The notes under the pieces were generated by a model. The model had not been told where the DNA came from and did no database searches. It was given only the letters and a program-made list of their open reading frames with translations. A stretch of 64,000 bases of DNA from Pontibacillus chungwhensis (GTDB taxonomy: Bacteria > Bacillota > Bacilli > Bacillales > BH030062). The DNA is taken from NCBI RefSeq assembly GCF_030166655.1, contig NZ_CP126446.1, forward strand, positions 496,001 to 560,000. The letters are read 5' to 3'. The translations under genes and the position numbers were made by a program. Below are positions 23,806 through 32,719 of the stretch, in pieces (within the stretch, counting starts at the first letter, position 1; each line of letters begins with the position of its first letter).

Positions 23806-24423
23806 CTTTAAGGTAATACAAGAATAGCTCGTTTCTACTTCCATAAAATTAGTCTCGTGTACACGTTGATCATTTTGAAAAAACGTTTTTTCACGTTCGG
23901 AGGAAGATGGGAGGGGCTGAACTTGCCACTGATCTTTGATCTGCCATTTTGTTTCTTGCCATTCTTTGCTCCATACCTCTGGGAAATGGGGGAGAATTTT
24001 GGTTTGACGCTCGGCCGAATGCATGGCTTCCTGTGCGATGAAAAGGAGACCCTTGTCATTTAGGACACGACTGACTTCGCTTAATACTTTAGGGCGGTCA
24101 AATAAGTGCCATACCCCAAATGCCACCACGATATCGAAACTGTCCTTTTCAAATGGGAGGTGCTCTGCATCTCCTTTGCGATAAATAATCTTTTCATTTT
24201 GGCTTTTGGCCACTTTAAGTTTCTCCTCAGAACGATCAAGCCCTGTAACATGCACTTGATGTTGGGAGAGAGCGTTTGTGAACGAGCCGCTTCCGCATCC
24301 TAGAACTAAGACGTTCTTGTTAACGAAACAGGTGCCATTTCTTTCACACGTTTGAATAAAATGATGATATCCTTTGGGGGAATCTGGATAAGAATGAACC
24401 GCCCCCATTTGCTCGGAGCTCAT
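23800..24423 (-). CDS. Class I SAM-dependent methyltransferase
   Basis: 207 residues. Motif I VLVLGCGSGSFTNAL (about residues 38-52), acidic end of strand 2 (GLDRS), motif DAEHLPFEKDSFDIVVAFGV and HLFDRPKVLSEVSRVLNDKG are standard for the Methyltransf_11 type. Small-molecule target unknown. TAGGAGT lies before ATG 24423. It follows the VOC-family gene by 11 nt on the same strand, so the two form an operon. Confidence 0.82.
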   Translation of the reverse strand: MSSEQMGAVHSYPDSPKGYHHFIQTCERNGTCFVNKNVLVLGCGSGSFTNALSQHQVHVTGLDRSEEKLKVAKSQNEKIIYRKGDAEHLPFEKDSFDIVVAFGVWHLFDRPKVLSEVSRVLNDKGLLFIAQEAMHSAERQTKILPHFPEVWSKEWQETKWQIKDQWQVQPLPSSSEREKTFFQNDQRVHETNFMEVETSYSCITLKK

Positions 24424-24434
24424 GAAATCAACTC

Positions 24435-24836
24435 CTATTCATTTGCGTGGTTCGTGGAACTCATGGATAGCCAGTGCTCATCAGGATCTTGGAAGTAAAA
24501 AGCTTTCCCGCGATCGGCTTCTTCAATATTGGTTACCGAGAGGCTCACATCGTGGAAGAAGTGATGGCAGGCATGAATATCCGTTGTATAAAAATCTATG
24601 ACAGGATTGTGCTCAATATTCTCGTTTGAGTTAGAAAAATATAAAGGTGAAACCTGATCTGTTTCCGTTAATTTAATGGTTGCTGTTCCCTTTTCGCCGA
24701 AAGAAAGGTAACAAACATGGTCTTTCTTCTCTACTGTGTGTAGCCCGAGTATTTCAGTATAAAACTCTTGTGACTTGTCCAAGTCTGAAACTGGGATTTC
24801 AATGGTTGCAATTTTAACGATTAATTTGTCATCCAT
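24435..24836 (-). CDS. VOC-family (glyoxalase/bleomycin-resistance fold) protein
   Basis: 133 residues. Two beta-alpha-beta-beta-beta halves: IATIEIPVSDLDKSQEFYTE at the start and VIDFYTTDIHACHHFFHD in the middle, with FYFQDPDEHWLSM at the end where the last Glu metal ligand is expected. These are metal-dependent lyases, dioxygenases or binding proteins; the substrate is not evident. Start ATG 24836 has AGAGGTG upstream; the GTG at 24845 is within that site. First gene of a two-gene unit with a methyltransferase. Confidence 0.8.
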   Translation of the reverse strand: MDDKLIVKIATIEIPVSDLDKSQEFYTEILGLHTVEKKDHVCYLSFGEKGTATIKLTETDQVSPLYFSNSNENIEHNPVIDFYTTDIHACHHFFHDVSLSVTNIEEADRGKAFYFQDPDEHWLSMSSTNHANE

Positions 24837-24989
24837 TATGTTCACCTCTTCGCATTGTTTACGTTCTGTTGCTTTTTCTTTTCCTTTTTTAAGGGAAGGG
24901 TAAACAAGAAAACCTTATTGATTTACAATAGGAAGGTTTTTAGGTAGCGTAATAAGAAATCAGATCGTCGAAGAAGGGAGAGGGTTCAG

Positions 24990-25859
24990 GTGTGGGAGGA
25001 AACCGTTCGGTTATCAACCCCTTATGATTTTGACTATACGCTGATTCGCTTTAGTCTTGATCCATTAAGTCATTTAAGCAAAGAAGAAAGATGGGTTCTT
25101 ATTCCTGTACAACTAGGGGATGAACAACACGTTGTGCATGTGGAAGCTAGAGGAACAAGAGAAGAGCCTGAGTTTGTCATTAGGGGCGACTCCGAGGATA
25201 GAAAAAAAGAGTTGCTTCACCGGATCCATGATTTATTTCAGTGGGATATTGACCTTGGGGTGATTCAAGAGCACTTTATGCATACGAATCTTGCTCAATT
25301 ATTTACTGATCACCCTCATACGCCGATTGTCAAAGACTATCATCCTTATGACTGCCTGATGAAAACGATTATTCATCAGCAACTCAATATGAAGTTTGCC
25401 TATACATTGAGTACTCGGTTTGTGAAGACTTATGGGAATGAAATTGATGGAGTATGGTTCTATCCAACCCCTGAACGTGTAGCAGATATTCCGTATGAAG
25501 AACTTAGGGAGCTACAGTTCAGTCAACGAAAAGCGGAATATGTAATCGATACCTCGAGGAAGATTGTTAATGGAGAGCTAGACCTAAATGAGCTCACTGG
25601 GCTTGGGAATGAAGAGGTCATGAAGAAGCTCACGAAGATCCGCGGGATTGGCCCCTGGACAGTTGAGAATTGGCTATTATTTGGTGCAGGACGAGCAGAC
25701 TTTTTACCAAAAGCTGATATCGGGATTCAAAATGCACTGAAGCGATACTTTGAGTTAGAGTCAAAGCCAAAGCATGACCAAATAGATGCCATGAGTCCAG
25801 AGTGGACCCCATACAAAAGTTATGCCTCACTTACTCTATGGAGAAGTATAGAAGGATAG
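24990..25859 (+). CDS. yfjP: DNA-3-methyladenine glycosylase, AlkA type (YfjP-like)
   Basis: 289 residues. The helix-hairpin-helix KLTKIRGIGPWTVENWLLFG (about residues 212-231) and the following ADFLPKADIGIQ, which carries the catalytic Asp of the HhH-GPD fold, are intact; the N-terminal about 100 residues form the AlkA-like beta domain. It removes alkylated purines from DNA to start base excision repair. GTG start at 24990 follows GGGAGAGGG by 5 nt. B. subtilis yfjP lies near pdaA too, so synteny agrees. Confidence 0.85.
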   Translation: MWEETVRLSTPYDFDYTLIRFSLDPLSHLSKEERWVLIPVQLGDEQHVVHVEARGTREEPEFVIRGDSEDRKKELLHRIHDLFQWDIDLGVIQEHFMHTNLAQLFTDHPHTPIVKDYHPYDCLMKTIIHQQLNMKFAYTLSTRFVKTYGNEIDGVWFYPTPERVADIPYEELRELQFSQRKAEYVIDTSRKIVNGELDLNELTGLGNEEVMKKLTKIRGIGPWTVENWLLFGAGRADFLPKADIGIQNALKRYFELESKPKHDQIDAMSPEWTPYKSYASLTLWRSIEG

Positions 25860-25861
25860 AG

Positions 25862-25896
25862 AAAAGCCTGACCACAAGCGTGGTTGGGCTTTTTTA
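25862..25896 (+). terminator. Terminator after the AlkA-type gene
   Basis: AAGCC..GACCAC pairs with GTGGTT..GGCTT (one mismatch inside), then TTTTTT. Confidence 0.8.
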
Positions 25897-26001
25897 TGCT
25901 ACCGGAAAAGCGTCATGTTTCTTCAACCTGTGCATACATTTTTCTATATGCCTTTTAGACTGTTAAGCGTCTGTTAGAAGATGAATGTAAGGAGAGGGAA
26001 T

Positions 26002-27441
26002 ATGAACGTATTACACATTGCTTCAGAATGCATGCCTTTTTGTAAAACAAATGAAGTAGCTGACCTTCTTGGGTCCTTACCGAAGGCCCTTCAAGAGAAG
26101 GGTGTTGAAGTAAGTGTCATACTCCCTTTATATAAAGCAATTCCATCTCATTTCCGTACCGTGATGGATACCAGGGCAACATGCCGTGTCAGGCTAGGAT
26201 GGAGAGAGAAGGGTTTTCATTTGAAGGAAGCCGTGTTTGATGGAATCCGTTATTATTTTGTCGAACAAGAAGAGTATTTTGGTGAGGAAGAAATTTACGG
26301 AGACCCTCAGTCTTTTCATGAAGCTGAGCGTTTTGCATTCTTTAGTCAGGCTGTTCTTGAAGTATTACCAGAACTTAAGCATAAGCCTGACCTCCTCCAT
26401 TGTCATGATTGGCGAACAGGCTTTATTCCGTATTTGTTGAGTGAAGCCTATTCCCATGATCCTTATTATGACTCGTTAAAAACCGTCTTTACCATTCATC
26501 AAATGAATGAACAAGGTGTCTATCCTTCTGGAACATTCCATGATCTGATGGGGTGTGAAGAAGCGCGGTGTGAATTCTATGGAGGAGTGAACGTCACGAA
26601 AGGAGCTTTAGTTTACAGTGATCATCTAACCACTTTGAGTGAAACGTTTGCTTCTGAGATAGGGGACCCTTACTTTGGGTGTGGGTTAGACGGCGTGATC
26701 AGAGAACAACAAGCTAAGCTGACTGGAATTCAGATTGGAATGGATGGTTCGGTTTATGACCCTTATACTGACCCGTCTCTTGTATGTCATCCTCCTCTGA
26801 AAGAATGGAAATCAGTTAATAAAAGAGTCCTTCAGGAACAGCTTCATCTGCCCGTCAGAGAAGTACCGGTCTTTTTGTTGGATACTCCATTAGTGGGGGA
26901 TAAAGGAATGGACCTTATCGTACATGTCTTCGATGAGATGATGGAAGAAGACGTACAAGTTCTTGTAATTGGAAAAGGAGATCCAATATTCGAGGAGAAA
27001 CTAAAGGCTTTTGAAGAGACGTATAGAGGGAAAATGTTTGTTCATTTAGGTTCAGATGAAGAGTTGTTGAGGCAAATGTATGCGGCTTCTGACATTTCTC
27101 TGTTGCCCTCTAAGTATGAACCAGGGACTAGTAAAACTCTCATGGCTTTTCGGTATGAAGTAGTGCCCCTTGTTCGGGAAACGGGTGGTTTGCGAGATAC
27201 GGTCGTGTCTTTCAATGAATTCACAGGGGAAGGAACCGGATTTTCTTTCACATGCTACAACGCTCACGACATGCTTCACACATTCAGAAGGGCGCTTCAC
27301 TTCTATGATGACCCATTACTATGGTGGCGCATTACTCAAAATATCAAAGCTTGCGATTGCGGATGGCATCAACCATCTGCCGCATACGTAAACTTGTATC
27401 AAAAGCTTCTATTATATACTGACCAGGAGGTGCGGTTATAA
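26002..27441 (+). CDS. glgA: Glycogen synthase homologue with degenerate active site (GlgA-like)
   Basis: 479 residues, a full GT5-type two-domain protein. It aligns along its length with bacterial GlgA (VLHIASECMPFCK at the start, HDWRTG about residue 137, RETGGLRDTV about 397), but several key residues differ: the ADP-glucose loop KTGGL reads KTNEV (residues 15-19), the catalytic Arg of RLxxQKG is replaced (TPLVGDKG), and EPCGL reads EPGTS. The Lys of the loop, the HDW His and the Glu of EP are kept. It may be a weak enzyme, use another donor, or serve as a partner of GlgP. AAGGAGAGGG precedes ATG 26002. glgB, glgC and glgD are not here. It is coupled to glgP by TAATG. Confidence 0.8.
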   Translation: MNVLHIASECMPFCKTNEVADLLGSLPKALQEKGVEVSVILPLYKAIPSHFRTVMDTRATCRVRLGWREKGFHLKEAVFDGIRYYFVEQEEYFGEEEIYGDPQSFHEAERFAFFSQAVLEVLPELKHKPDLLHCHDWRTGFIPYLLSEAYSHDPYYDSLKTVFTIHQMNEQGVYPSGTFHDLMGCEEARCEFYGGVNVTKGALVYSDHLTTLSETFASEIGDPYFGCGLDGVIREQQAKLTGIQIGMDGSVYDPYTDPSLVCHPPLKEWKSVNKRVLQEQLHLPVREVPVFLLDTPLVGDKGMDLIVHVFDEMMEEDVQVLVIGKGDPIFEEKLKAFEETYRGKMFVHLGSDEELLRQMYAASDISLLPSKYEPGTSKTLMAFRYEVVPLVRETGGLRDTVVSFNEFTGEGTGFSFTCYNAHDMLHTFRRALHFYDDPLLWWRITQNIKACDCGWHQPSAAYVNLYQKLLLYTDQEVRL

Positions 27442-29864
27442 TGTTTCGAAACGTGGATGCTTTTAAAGACGCTTATCTTGAGAGGCTTGTGAACATGCAT
27501 GGAAAAGGAGTGGAGGAGACGACACTCGCTGATCAATATATGACGCTTGGGTCAATGGTTCGGGAACACGTGAGCCGAAGTTGGATTACGACGAACAACC
27601 AATACCGGGATAAGGGTGAGAAGCAAGTCTATTACCTGTCTATGGAATTCCTGCTCGGTAAATTATTAAAAAGCAATTTAATGAACCTTGGCATCCGTGA
27701 GTTGTGTGAACAAGGGTTAGAAGAATTGGGGATCGATTTAGACCGAATTGAAGAGCAAGAACCAGATGCAGGACTCGGAAATGGTGGATTGGGGCGTCTT
27801 GCTGCAGACTTCCTCGATTCGATGGCTTCCCTTCGTCTTCCAGGGCACGGGTGCGGAATTCGATACAAATATGGCTTGTTTGAACAAAAGATTGTCGATG
27901 GTTATCAAGTAGAAATTCCGGATTATTGGCTCAGAGAAGGAAATGTGTGGGAGCTTCGGAAATCTGATAAAGCAGTAGAAGTTCGCTTCGGAGGGCGTGT
28001 TACTTCTTATGAAAAAGACGGGGGTCTGACCTTTGTTCATGAGGATTACGAACCGGTTCTGGCTGTCCCTTACGATATGCCTGTAGTAGGCTATCAAAAC
28101 CAAACGGTAAACTCTCTTCGCTTATGGAGCGCAGAATCGGCGATTAAAGATTTCGATTTCAACCAAATGAATGACCACAACTATCATCGTCTTATAGAAT
28201 ACAAGAAAGCCACAGAAGCCATATCCGAATTCTTATACCCTGATGATTCTACAGAGGAGGGCAAACGACTTCGGTTAAAACAACAATACTTCCTCGTATC
28301 AGCCAATCTTCAAAGTATTCTGTGCCGATTCAAAAGAATGCACAATGACTTATCGGAGCTTCCTAACAAAGTCGCGATTCATACAAATGATACTCATCCG
28401 GTCCTGGCGATCCCAGAGTTAATGCGCCTTTTAATGGATCAGGAAGGACTAGGTTGGGATGAAGCGTGGTCCATTACAAAGAAAACAATCTCTTATACGA
28501 ATCACACGCTTATGGCAGAAGCGCTTGAGAGATGGTCTGTTGATTTGATGCAAACGCTTCTCCCGAGGATCTATATGATCATCGATGAGATCAATGAGCG
28601 TTTCTGCAAAACGCTTTGGGAAACATATCCCGGGGAGTGGGAGAAGATTCACCATATGGCTATTATCGCGGATGGGTATGTGAATATGGCGAATTTAGCT
28701 GTGGTTGGAAGCTATAGTGTGAACGGTGTATCGAAGCTTCATAGTAATATCTTAAAGAAAGAGTTGATGAAATCATTCTATGAGTGGGCTCCTCATAAGT
28801 TTAATAATAAGACAAACGGCATTACTCATAGACGATGGCTTATGTATGCGAATTCGGATCTGTCTAAAGTCATTACAGAAGCGATCGGTTCAACTTGGTT
28901 AAAAAATCCGAGTGACCTTATGAATCTGCAGCCTCTTACAAATGATCCGGCCCTCCAAGAGGCAAGTGCTTATGTAAAGCGCCATAACAAAGAAAGGCTG
29001 TCGAATCATATTGCTGATCATTACGGTATTGCTGTGGACCCTGACTCGATCTTTGATGTACAAATCAAGCGGATGCATGCGTACAAACGTCAGTTATTAA
29101 ATGTGTTTCATATTATGGACCTTTATCATCGCCTTAAAGAAAATCCGAAGGCAAGAATTACGCCGCGAACGTTTATCTTTGGAGGGAAAGCGGCTCCTAG
29201 TTATCACTTAGCCAAAAGTGTTGTGAAGCTGATTCATACCATTGCGGATGTCATTAACAATGATCCTTCTATTGACGATCAAATTAAAGTTGTCTTTATT
29301 CGAAACTACGGTGTATCTGATTCTGAGCGGATCATTCCTGCCTCTGATATTAGTGAACAAATTTCAACAGCCAGTAAGGAAGCTTCAGGGACGGGGAACA
29401 TGAAGTTCATGATGAATGGGGCTGTAACAATCGGGACCCATGATGGAGCTAATATAGAAATGGCTGAAGCGGTAGGGGAGGAGAATATCTTTTTATTCGG
29501 TCTCAAACCGCACGAGGTGCTGTCTTATTATGAAAAAGGTGGCTACCATGCAAGGGAGATGTACAATCAAGATCCTAGGTTAAAGCGGATACTAGATCAA
29601 CTGATGAATGGAACGTTTGTAAAAGAGGATGTCGACTTTAAGTCGATTTACTATAGTCTGATTGACCATGATGAATTTTTCGTGCTGAAAGATTTTTCTG
29701 CTTATATTGATACGCAGCAGCGTATTGCAAAAGCTTATGCGGATCAACAAGAATGGCGTCGTATGAGTTTGCATAATATTGCTCATTCCGGGAAGTTTTC
29801 GAGTGATCGAACGATTCATGAGTATGCGAGCGGTATCTGGCAGCTTGAGCCAGTCTTTATTTAA
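27441..29864 (+). CDS. glgP: Glycogen/maltodextrin phosphorylase
   Basis: 807 residues, full length for the GT35 family. The pyridoxal-phosphate site EASGTGNMKFMMNGAVTIGT (about residues 650-669, with the Schiff-base Lys) and the GNGGLGRLAADF loop near residue 113 are intact, so it should release glucose-1-phosphate from alpha-glucans. Its ATG overlaps the glgA stop and GGAGGTGCGG precedes it. In B. subtilis glgA-glgP are the last two genes of glgBCDAP; only this pair is kept here. No terminator hairpin with a T-run is seen right after it; the large repeat at 29903 follows. Confidence 0.95.
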   Translation: MFRNVDAFKDAYLERLVNMHGKGVEETTLADQYMTLGSMVREHVSRSWITTNNQYRDKGEKQVYYLSMEFLLGKLLKSNLMNLGIRELCEQGLEELGIDLDRIEEQEPDAGLGNGGLGRLAADFLDSMASLRLPGHGCGIRYKYGLFEQKIVDGYQVEIPDYWLREGNVWELRKSDKAVEVRFGGRVTSYEKDGGLTFVHEDYEPVLAVPYDMPVVGYQNQTVNSLRLWSAESAIKDFDFNQMNDHNYHRLIEYKKATEAISEFLYPDDSTEEGKRLRLKQQYFLVSANLQSILCRFKRMHNDLSELPNKVAIHTNDTHPVLAIPELMRLLMDQEGLGWDEAWSITKKTISYTNHTLMAEALERWSVDLMQTLLPRIYMIIDEINERFCKTLWETYPGEWEKIHHMAIIADGYVNMANLAVVGSYSVNGVSKLHSNILKKELMKSFYEWAPHKFNNKTNGITHRRWLMYANSDLSKVITEAIGSTWLKNPSDLMNLQPLTNDPALQEASAYVKRHNKERLSNHIADHYGIAVDPDSIFDVQIKRMHAYKRQLLNVFHIMDLYHRLKENPKARITPRTFIFGGKAAPSYHLAKSVVKLIHTIADVINNDPSIDDQIKVVFIRNYGVSDSERIIPASDISEQISTASKEASGTGNMKFMMNGAVTIGTHDGANIEMAEAVGEENIFLFGLKPHEVLSYYEKGGYHAREMYNQDPRLKRILDQLMNGTFVKEDVDFKSIYYSLIDHDEFFVLKDFSAYIDTQQRIAKAYADQQEWRRMSLHNIAHSGKFSSDRTIHEYASGIWQLEPVFI

Positions 29865-29902
29865 CTGTCCTCCTATATAGTGGACTCGGATCTAGCGAGA
29901 AT

Positions 29903-30081
29903 GTTTCCTTTAACTTTAGTTGAGTATAAGGTGGGCCTGGAAACCACTCGCTTTCCTGTGGGGAGCTGGTGAGCCTCCTCAGCCGGCAAAGCCGGCCTCC
30001 GGGGTCTCACCTAGGCTCTTCTGCCCACGGGAGTCTCGCAGTTTCCAGGCCCACCTTTGCCGTAATAGGAAGAAAGGAAAC
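29903..30081. repeat. Large hairpin repeat, copy 1
   Basis: Outer arms GTTTCCTTT (29903-29911) / AAAGGAAAC (30073-30081) and inner arms of 17 bp (29928-29944 with 30041-30057) pair perfectly. The core shares CTCGCTTTCC, GCCTCC, GGGGTCT, CCTAGGCTC and GGAGTCTCGCA with copies at 43183-43425 and 52737-52912. It fills most of the 332-nt gap between glgP and the next gene. Confidence 0.85.
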
Positions 30082-30158
30082 AAGCCATATTAGAATGTTG
30101 AATGTTAAACGTCTACGGCTCTATTCTTAAAAAATTTTTTCAACATCGAAGGTTCAAC

Positions 30159-30192
30159 AAAAAAGGGATGACGCTTAGCGTCATCCTTTTTG
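30159..30192. terminator. Terminator for the transglycosylase gene
   Basis: GGATGACGC / GCGTCATCC stem with TTA loop and A-run/T-run on both sides; it lies 5 nt beyond the stop codon of the minus-strand gene. Confidence 0.85.
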
Positions 30193-30196
30193 CTCT

Positions 30197-31432
30197 TTAC
30201 TGAACGGTAAAGGTCATTTGTATAGGTTCTTTGATGTCTACCCCTTTGGCGGATTGAATATCTTTGATGTAAAGGTGGTACGTGCCAGGGTCTAGGTCTT
30301 TTGTGGGGTTGATGGTAACGGCTTTTAGGTCATCGGTTAGTGAGACGGTGGAGCTTATGCCGACTCCGTTTTCACTTACGATATATAGGTTTCTTGGTGT
30401 GACGGTGTCACGTTCAATTTTCGTGTTAAATGAAACGGTCCAGGTTTTCTGTGGAGAGACGGCTTTGCTTGGTTGTAGGGATTCTTTCTTCAAGAAAACC
30501 GTTTGAAAGCTGTCGTCATCTCTCAGGTTTGCTGATGCGATGTATCCATTAATGCCGTTTCCTTTCACTTCGTAGGTTATGAAATGATTATCTCGTTTCT
30601 GGTCGTTTGTGAAGTGAGGGCCGCTTACAATGGTAAGTTGTGTATAGTAAGGAACTTCTTCAACAACGGGTGCTCCATCTTCAAGAGAAGTTCTTAGGTT
30701 GCCGTAAGCAGGGCTGAAATTTTCATTAAAGTTAGAAGCATTCATTAGGACCACGTTGTCCCCTTTAGAGAACATCTGGCTAGAGTAGGTGTTGGCTTGA
30801 TCCCATTGGTAGTGCATGGTTGGGAATTTGAGTTCACCTTCTTCGTTGTAATTAAAGTCGAGTTCTGGAAGAGGAGAGATATTAATTAAGCTGCTCTTTT
30901 CGATGCGGTCATAAATCCCTTCCTGATAGGTTAGCCCAACTTGTTCAGATGGGTCATTTCTTTTTGAAGCACCGTTATAAGCCATGATTGGGAAATACCA
31001 GTGCTCCAGGATTTTGGGATTGCTTTCATTAATAGATGGGAGTCCTCTTTTGTCGTTTGCTTCCATCCAGTTCCATTTGTCTTTTAAGATTTCAGCGCCT
31101 ATTTTTATGTTGTAAGCTGTATCGGTTTTAAGTCGATTCTCATCAACTTCACCGTCGTAATTGGTGACTTGCATGATCCCGATTCCTTTGTCGTTTGTTT
31201 CAATCGGGGTACCGTCTTCGTTAAACTGCATCATGCGGGTTTCTTCATAAGCAATAGCCTTTAAGATCTCTGGTGGAATTCCATAATCCAGTGCTGTTAA
31301 GGTTAAGATTTCTTTCTTTTCAGCCATCGTGAGTTCCTTAGATGTCGAAGGCTGAGCGGTAGCAGGGGAATAGGACATGACCATCAGCATCATAACCATA
31401 ACCATCGATAGGGCGATCTTCCATGTTCTCAA
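30197..31432 (-). CDS. Exported lytic-transglycosylase-like protein with C-terminal Big_5-like module
   Basis: 411 residues. Signal peptide (IALSMVMVMMLMVMSYSPATA), then a lysozyme-like SLT domain: IPPEILKAIAYEETRM (catalytic-type Glu about residue 67), DKGIGIMQVTNYDG and WYFPIMAYNGA. A middle SH3-like stretch follows, and the last about 90 residues (TWTVSFNTKIERDTV ... YHLYIKDIQSAKG) form a Big_5-like Ig domain like that of the CAP protein at 397. It probably cuts peptidoglycan at the cell surface. Start is TTG 31432, 9 nt after GGAGGTATT; no in-frame ATG fits better. Confidence 0.8.
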   Translation of the reverse strand: MRTWKIALSMVMVMMLMVMSYSPATAQPSTSKELTMAEKKEILTLTALDYGIPPEILKAIAYEETRMMQFNEDGTPIETNDKGIGIMQVTNYDGEVDENRLKTDTAYNIKIGAEILKDKWNWMEANDKRGLPSINESNPKILEHWYFPIMAYNGASKRNDPSEQVGLTYQEGIYDRIEKSSLINISPLPELDFNYNEEGELKFPTMHYQWDQANTYSSQMFSKGDNVVLMNASNFNENFSPAYGNLRTSLEDGAPVVEEVPYYTQLTIVSGPHFTNDQKRDNHFITYEVKGNGINGYIASANLRDDDSFQTVFLKKESLQPSKAVSPQKTWTVSFNTKIERDTVTPRNLYIVSENGVGISSTVSLTDDLKAVTINPTKDLDPGTYHLYIKDIQSAKGVDIKEPIQMTFTVQ

Positions 31433-31576
31433 GTGATAATACCTCCAAAATTTCTAGTATTTTCTTCTATTATAAGTCTAGCATACTTGTAAAATGAATC
31501 GTTCATTTGGACTAGTATAAAAGAAAGGAAGTGAGATATAATGGAAGAGAGGCTACATTTAGGAGGGGAAGAAACT

Positions 31577-31954
31577 ATGGAAAGAGCGAAACGCTTCGTC
31601 GTTGTACAAACCCCTGATTGCTTTTTTATATTGTCGAGCTATGATTATCAAGGACTCCAGAAGGTTTGGGGATATGTTGATGTTGTAGCAGCCTTTCCTA
31701 CAAGGAAGCAGGCCCGGAGGTATATAGAGAAGCGAATGCAGCAAGGAAATATTCAATTGGATACACAAGGCTATGCTGTCTATCGCGATGAGTCAGGCCA
31801 ATTAAAGTACATCGATCTTGAAGCTGTTCAAGGTTTGAGACAACGCTTTGGATGGTTCCCAATAGAAGGTAAATTTTCAACAGAAAAGGAAGCGCTTTCT
31901 TATATTATCCACACCCAATCTACGAATCCACCCTCATTGCCACACACTTCCTAG
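31577..31954 (+). CDS. Hypothetical protein
   Basis: 125 residues from ATG 31577, which has a strong AGGAGGGG site 9 nt upstream; ATG 31541 in the same frame would add 12 residues. No signal peptide or membrane segment. Sequence such as RFVVVQTPDCFFILSSYDYQ and FPTRKQARRYIEKRMQQGN gives no family I recognise; aromatic-rich, probably a small globular cytosolic protein. It precedes the SRPBCC gene by 62 nt on the same strand. Confidence 0.6.
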   Translation: MERAKRFVVVQTPDCFFILSSYDYQGLQKVWGYVDVVAAFPTRKQARRYIEKRMQQGNIQLDTQGYAVYRDESGQLKYIDLEAVQGLRQRFGWFPIEGKFSTEKEALSYIIHTQSTNPPSLPHTS

Positions 31955-32016
31955 ATTACAAACCCTCCCCATTTGATATAATAGAGGAACTAGAACGTTT
32001 GGGGAGGAGACTAATT

Positions 32017-32457
32017 GTGAGTGCTTTTACAGATGAAGTTGTAATTGAACGCCCGTGTGAAGAGGTTTTTTCTTTTACGACGGACCCTGACCATTTTAAA
32101 GATATGATGCCAAATGTCGTGGAGGCCCAAAAGGTTACAGAAGGCGAGTTTGGCATTGGGACTAAAATAAGTGAAACAAGGGAAATCAGAGGTAGAAAAG
32201 TCACCTCGACTATTGAAGTAATTGATTTCGTACCCAATGAGCGCTACTCTGTGCGAAGTGCCCTTGAAGGGTTAGAAACGATTTACCATTATGCCTTTCA
32301 TAGCCAGGGAGATTCAGAAACGAAGGTTACATTCGAGTGTGAACTTAAAGCTTCTACGTTAAAGATGAAAATGATCAAGCCGATGTTTAAGAAGACTCTT
32401 CAAAAAGAAGATGGGGATCATCTCCAACTTATTAAACGCGCGCTAGAAGATAAATAA
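32017..32457 (+). CDS. SRPBCC (START-like) family protein
   Basis: 146 residues. Begins with FTDEVVIERPCEEVFSFTTD and ends with a long helix (MFKKTLQKEDGDHLQLIKRA), the helix-grip layout of polyketide-cyclase/SRPBCC proteins, which bind hydrophobic ligands. Ligand unknown. The GTG at 32017 is preceded 8 nt upstream by GGGGAGGAG; the TTG at 31999 lies before that site. Own terminator downstream. Confidence 0.78.
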   Translation: MSAFTDEVVIERPCEEVFSFTTDPDHFKDMMPNVVEAQKVTEGEFGIGTKISETREIRGRKVTSTIEVIDFVPNERYSVRSALEGLETIYHYAFHSQGDSETKVTFECELKASTLKMKMIKPMFKKTLQKEDGDHLQLIKRALEDK

Positions 32458-32473
32458 AGCAGGATGTTCAAAG

Positions 32474-32506
32474 AAGGCTTAGAGCAAAGTGGCTCTAAGC
32501 CTTTTT
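32474..32506 (+). terminator. Terminator after the SRPBCC gene
   Basis: GGCTTAGAGC / GCTCTAAGCC stem, 6-nt loop, TTTTTT. Confidence 0.9.
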
Positions 32507-32549
32507 TATGTGTGTATTAAGTTCTTTATAATTGTTAGAAAATTAGTTT

Positions 32550-32566
32550 AAGTAAACGCTTTCTAA
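32550..32566. promoter_or_regulatory. Candidate cre site (CcpA operator) upstream of yitT-like gene
   Basis: AAGTAAACGCTTTCTAA fits the cre pattern WTGNAARCGNWWWCAWW at 15 of 17 positions. It sits in a hairpin-forming inverted repeat (GTTAGAAA at 32534 and TTTCTAAC at 32560). Binding is inferred from the consensus only. Confidence 0.4.
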
Positions 32567-32719
32567 CGCCTTTGTATCAGCGGATGGAGCTGTCTGTAGA
32601 TTTTTTGTAAAAAGTTATATTTATCTGTTTACACCGTCTTATTTGCGTCTTATAATTTCAGATTGTACTACAATTTTGGTCGACAATACGAAAACAATTT
32701 GAAGTAAAGGAAGATGCGT

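Noticed and set aside
24911-24942. AAAACCTT ... AAGGTTTTT inverted repeat upstream of the AlkA-type gene
   Set aside because: It looks like a weak terminator but has no plus-strand gene before it, and the stem is interrupted; not enough to call.
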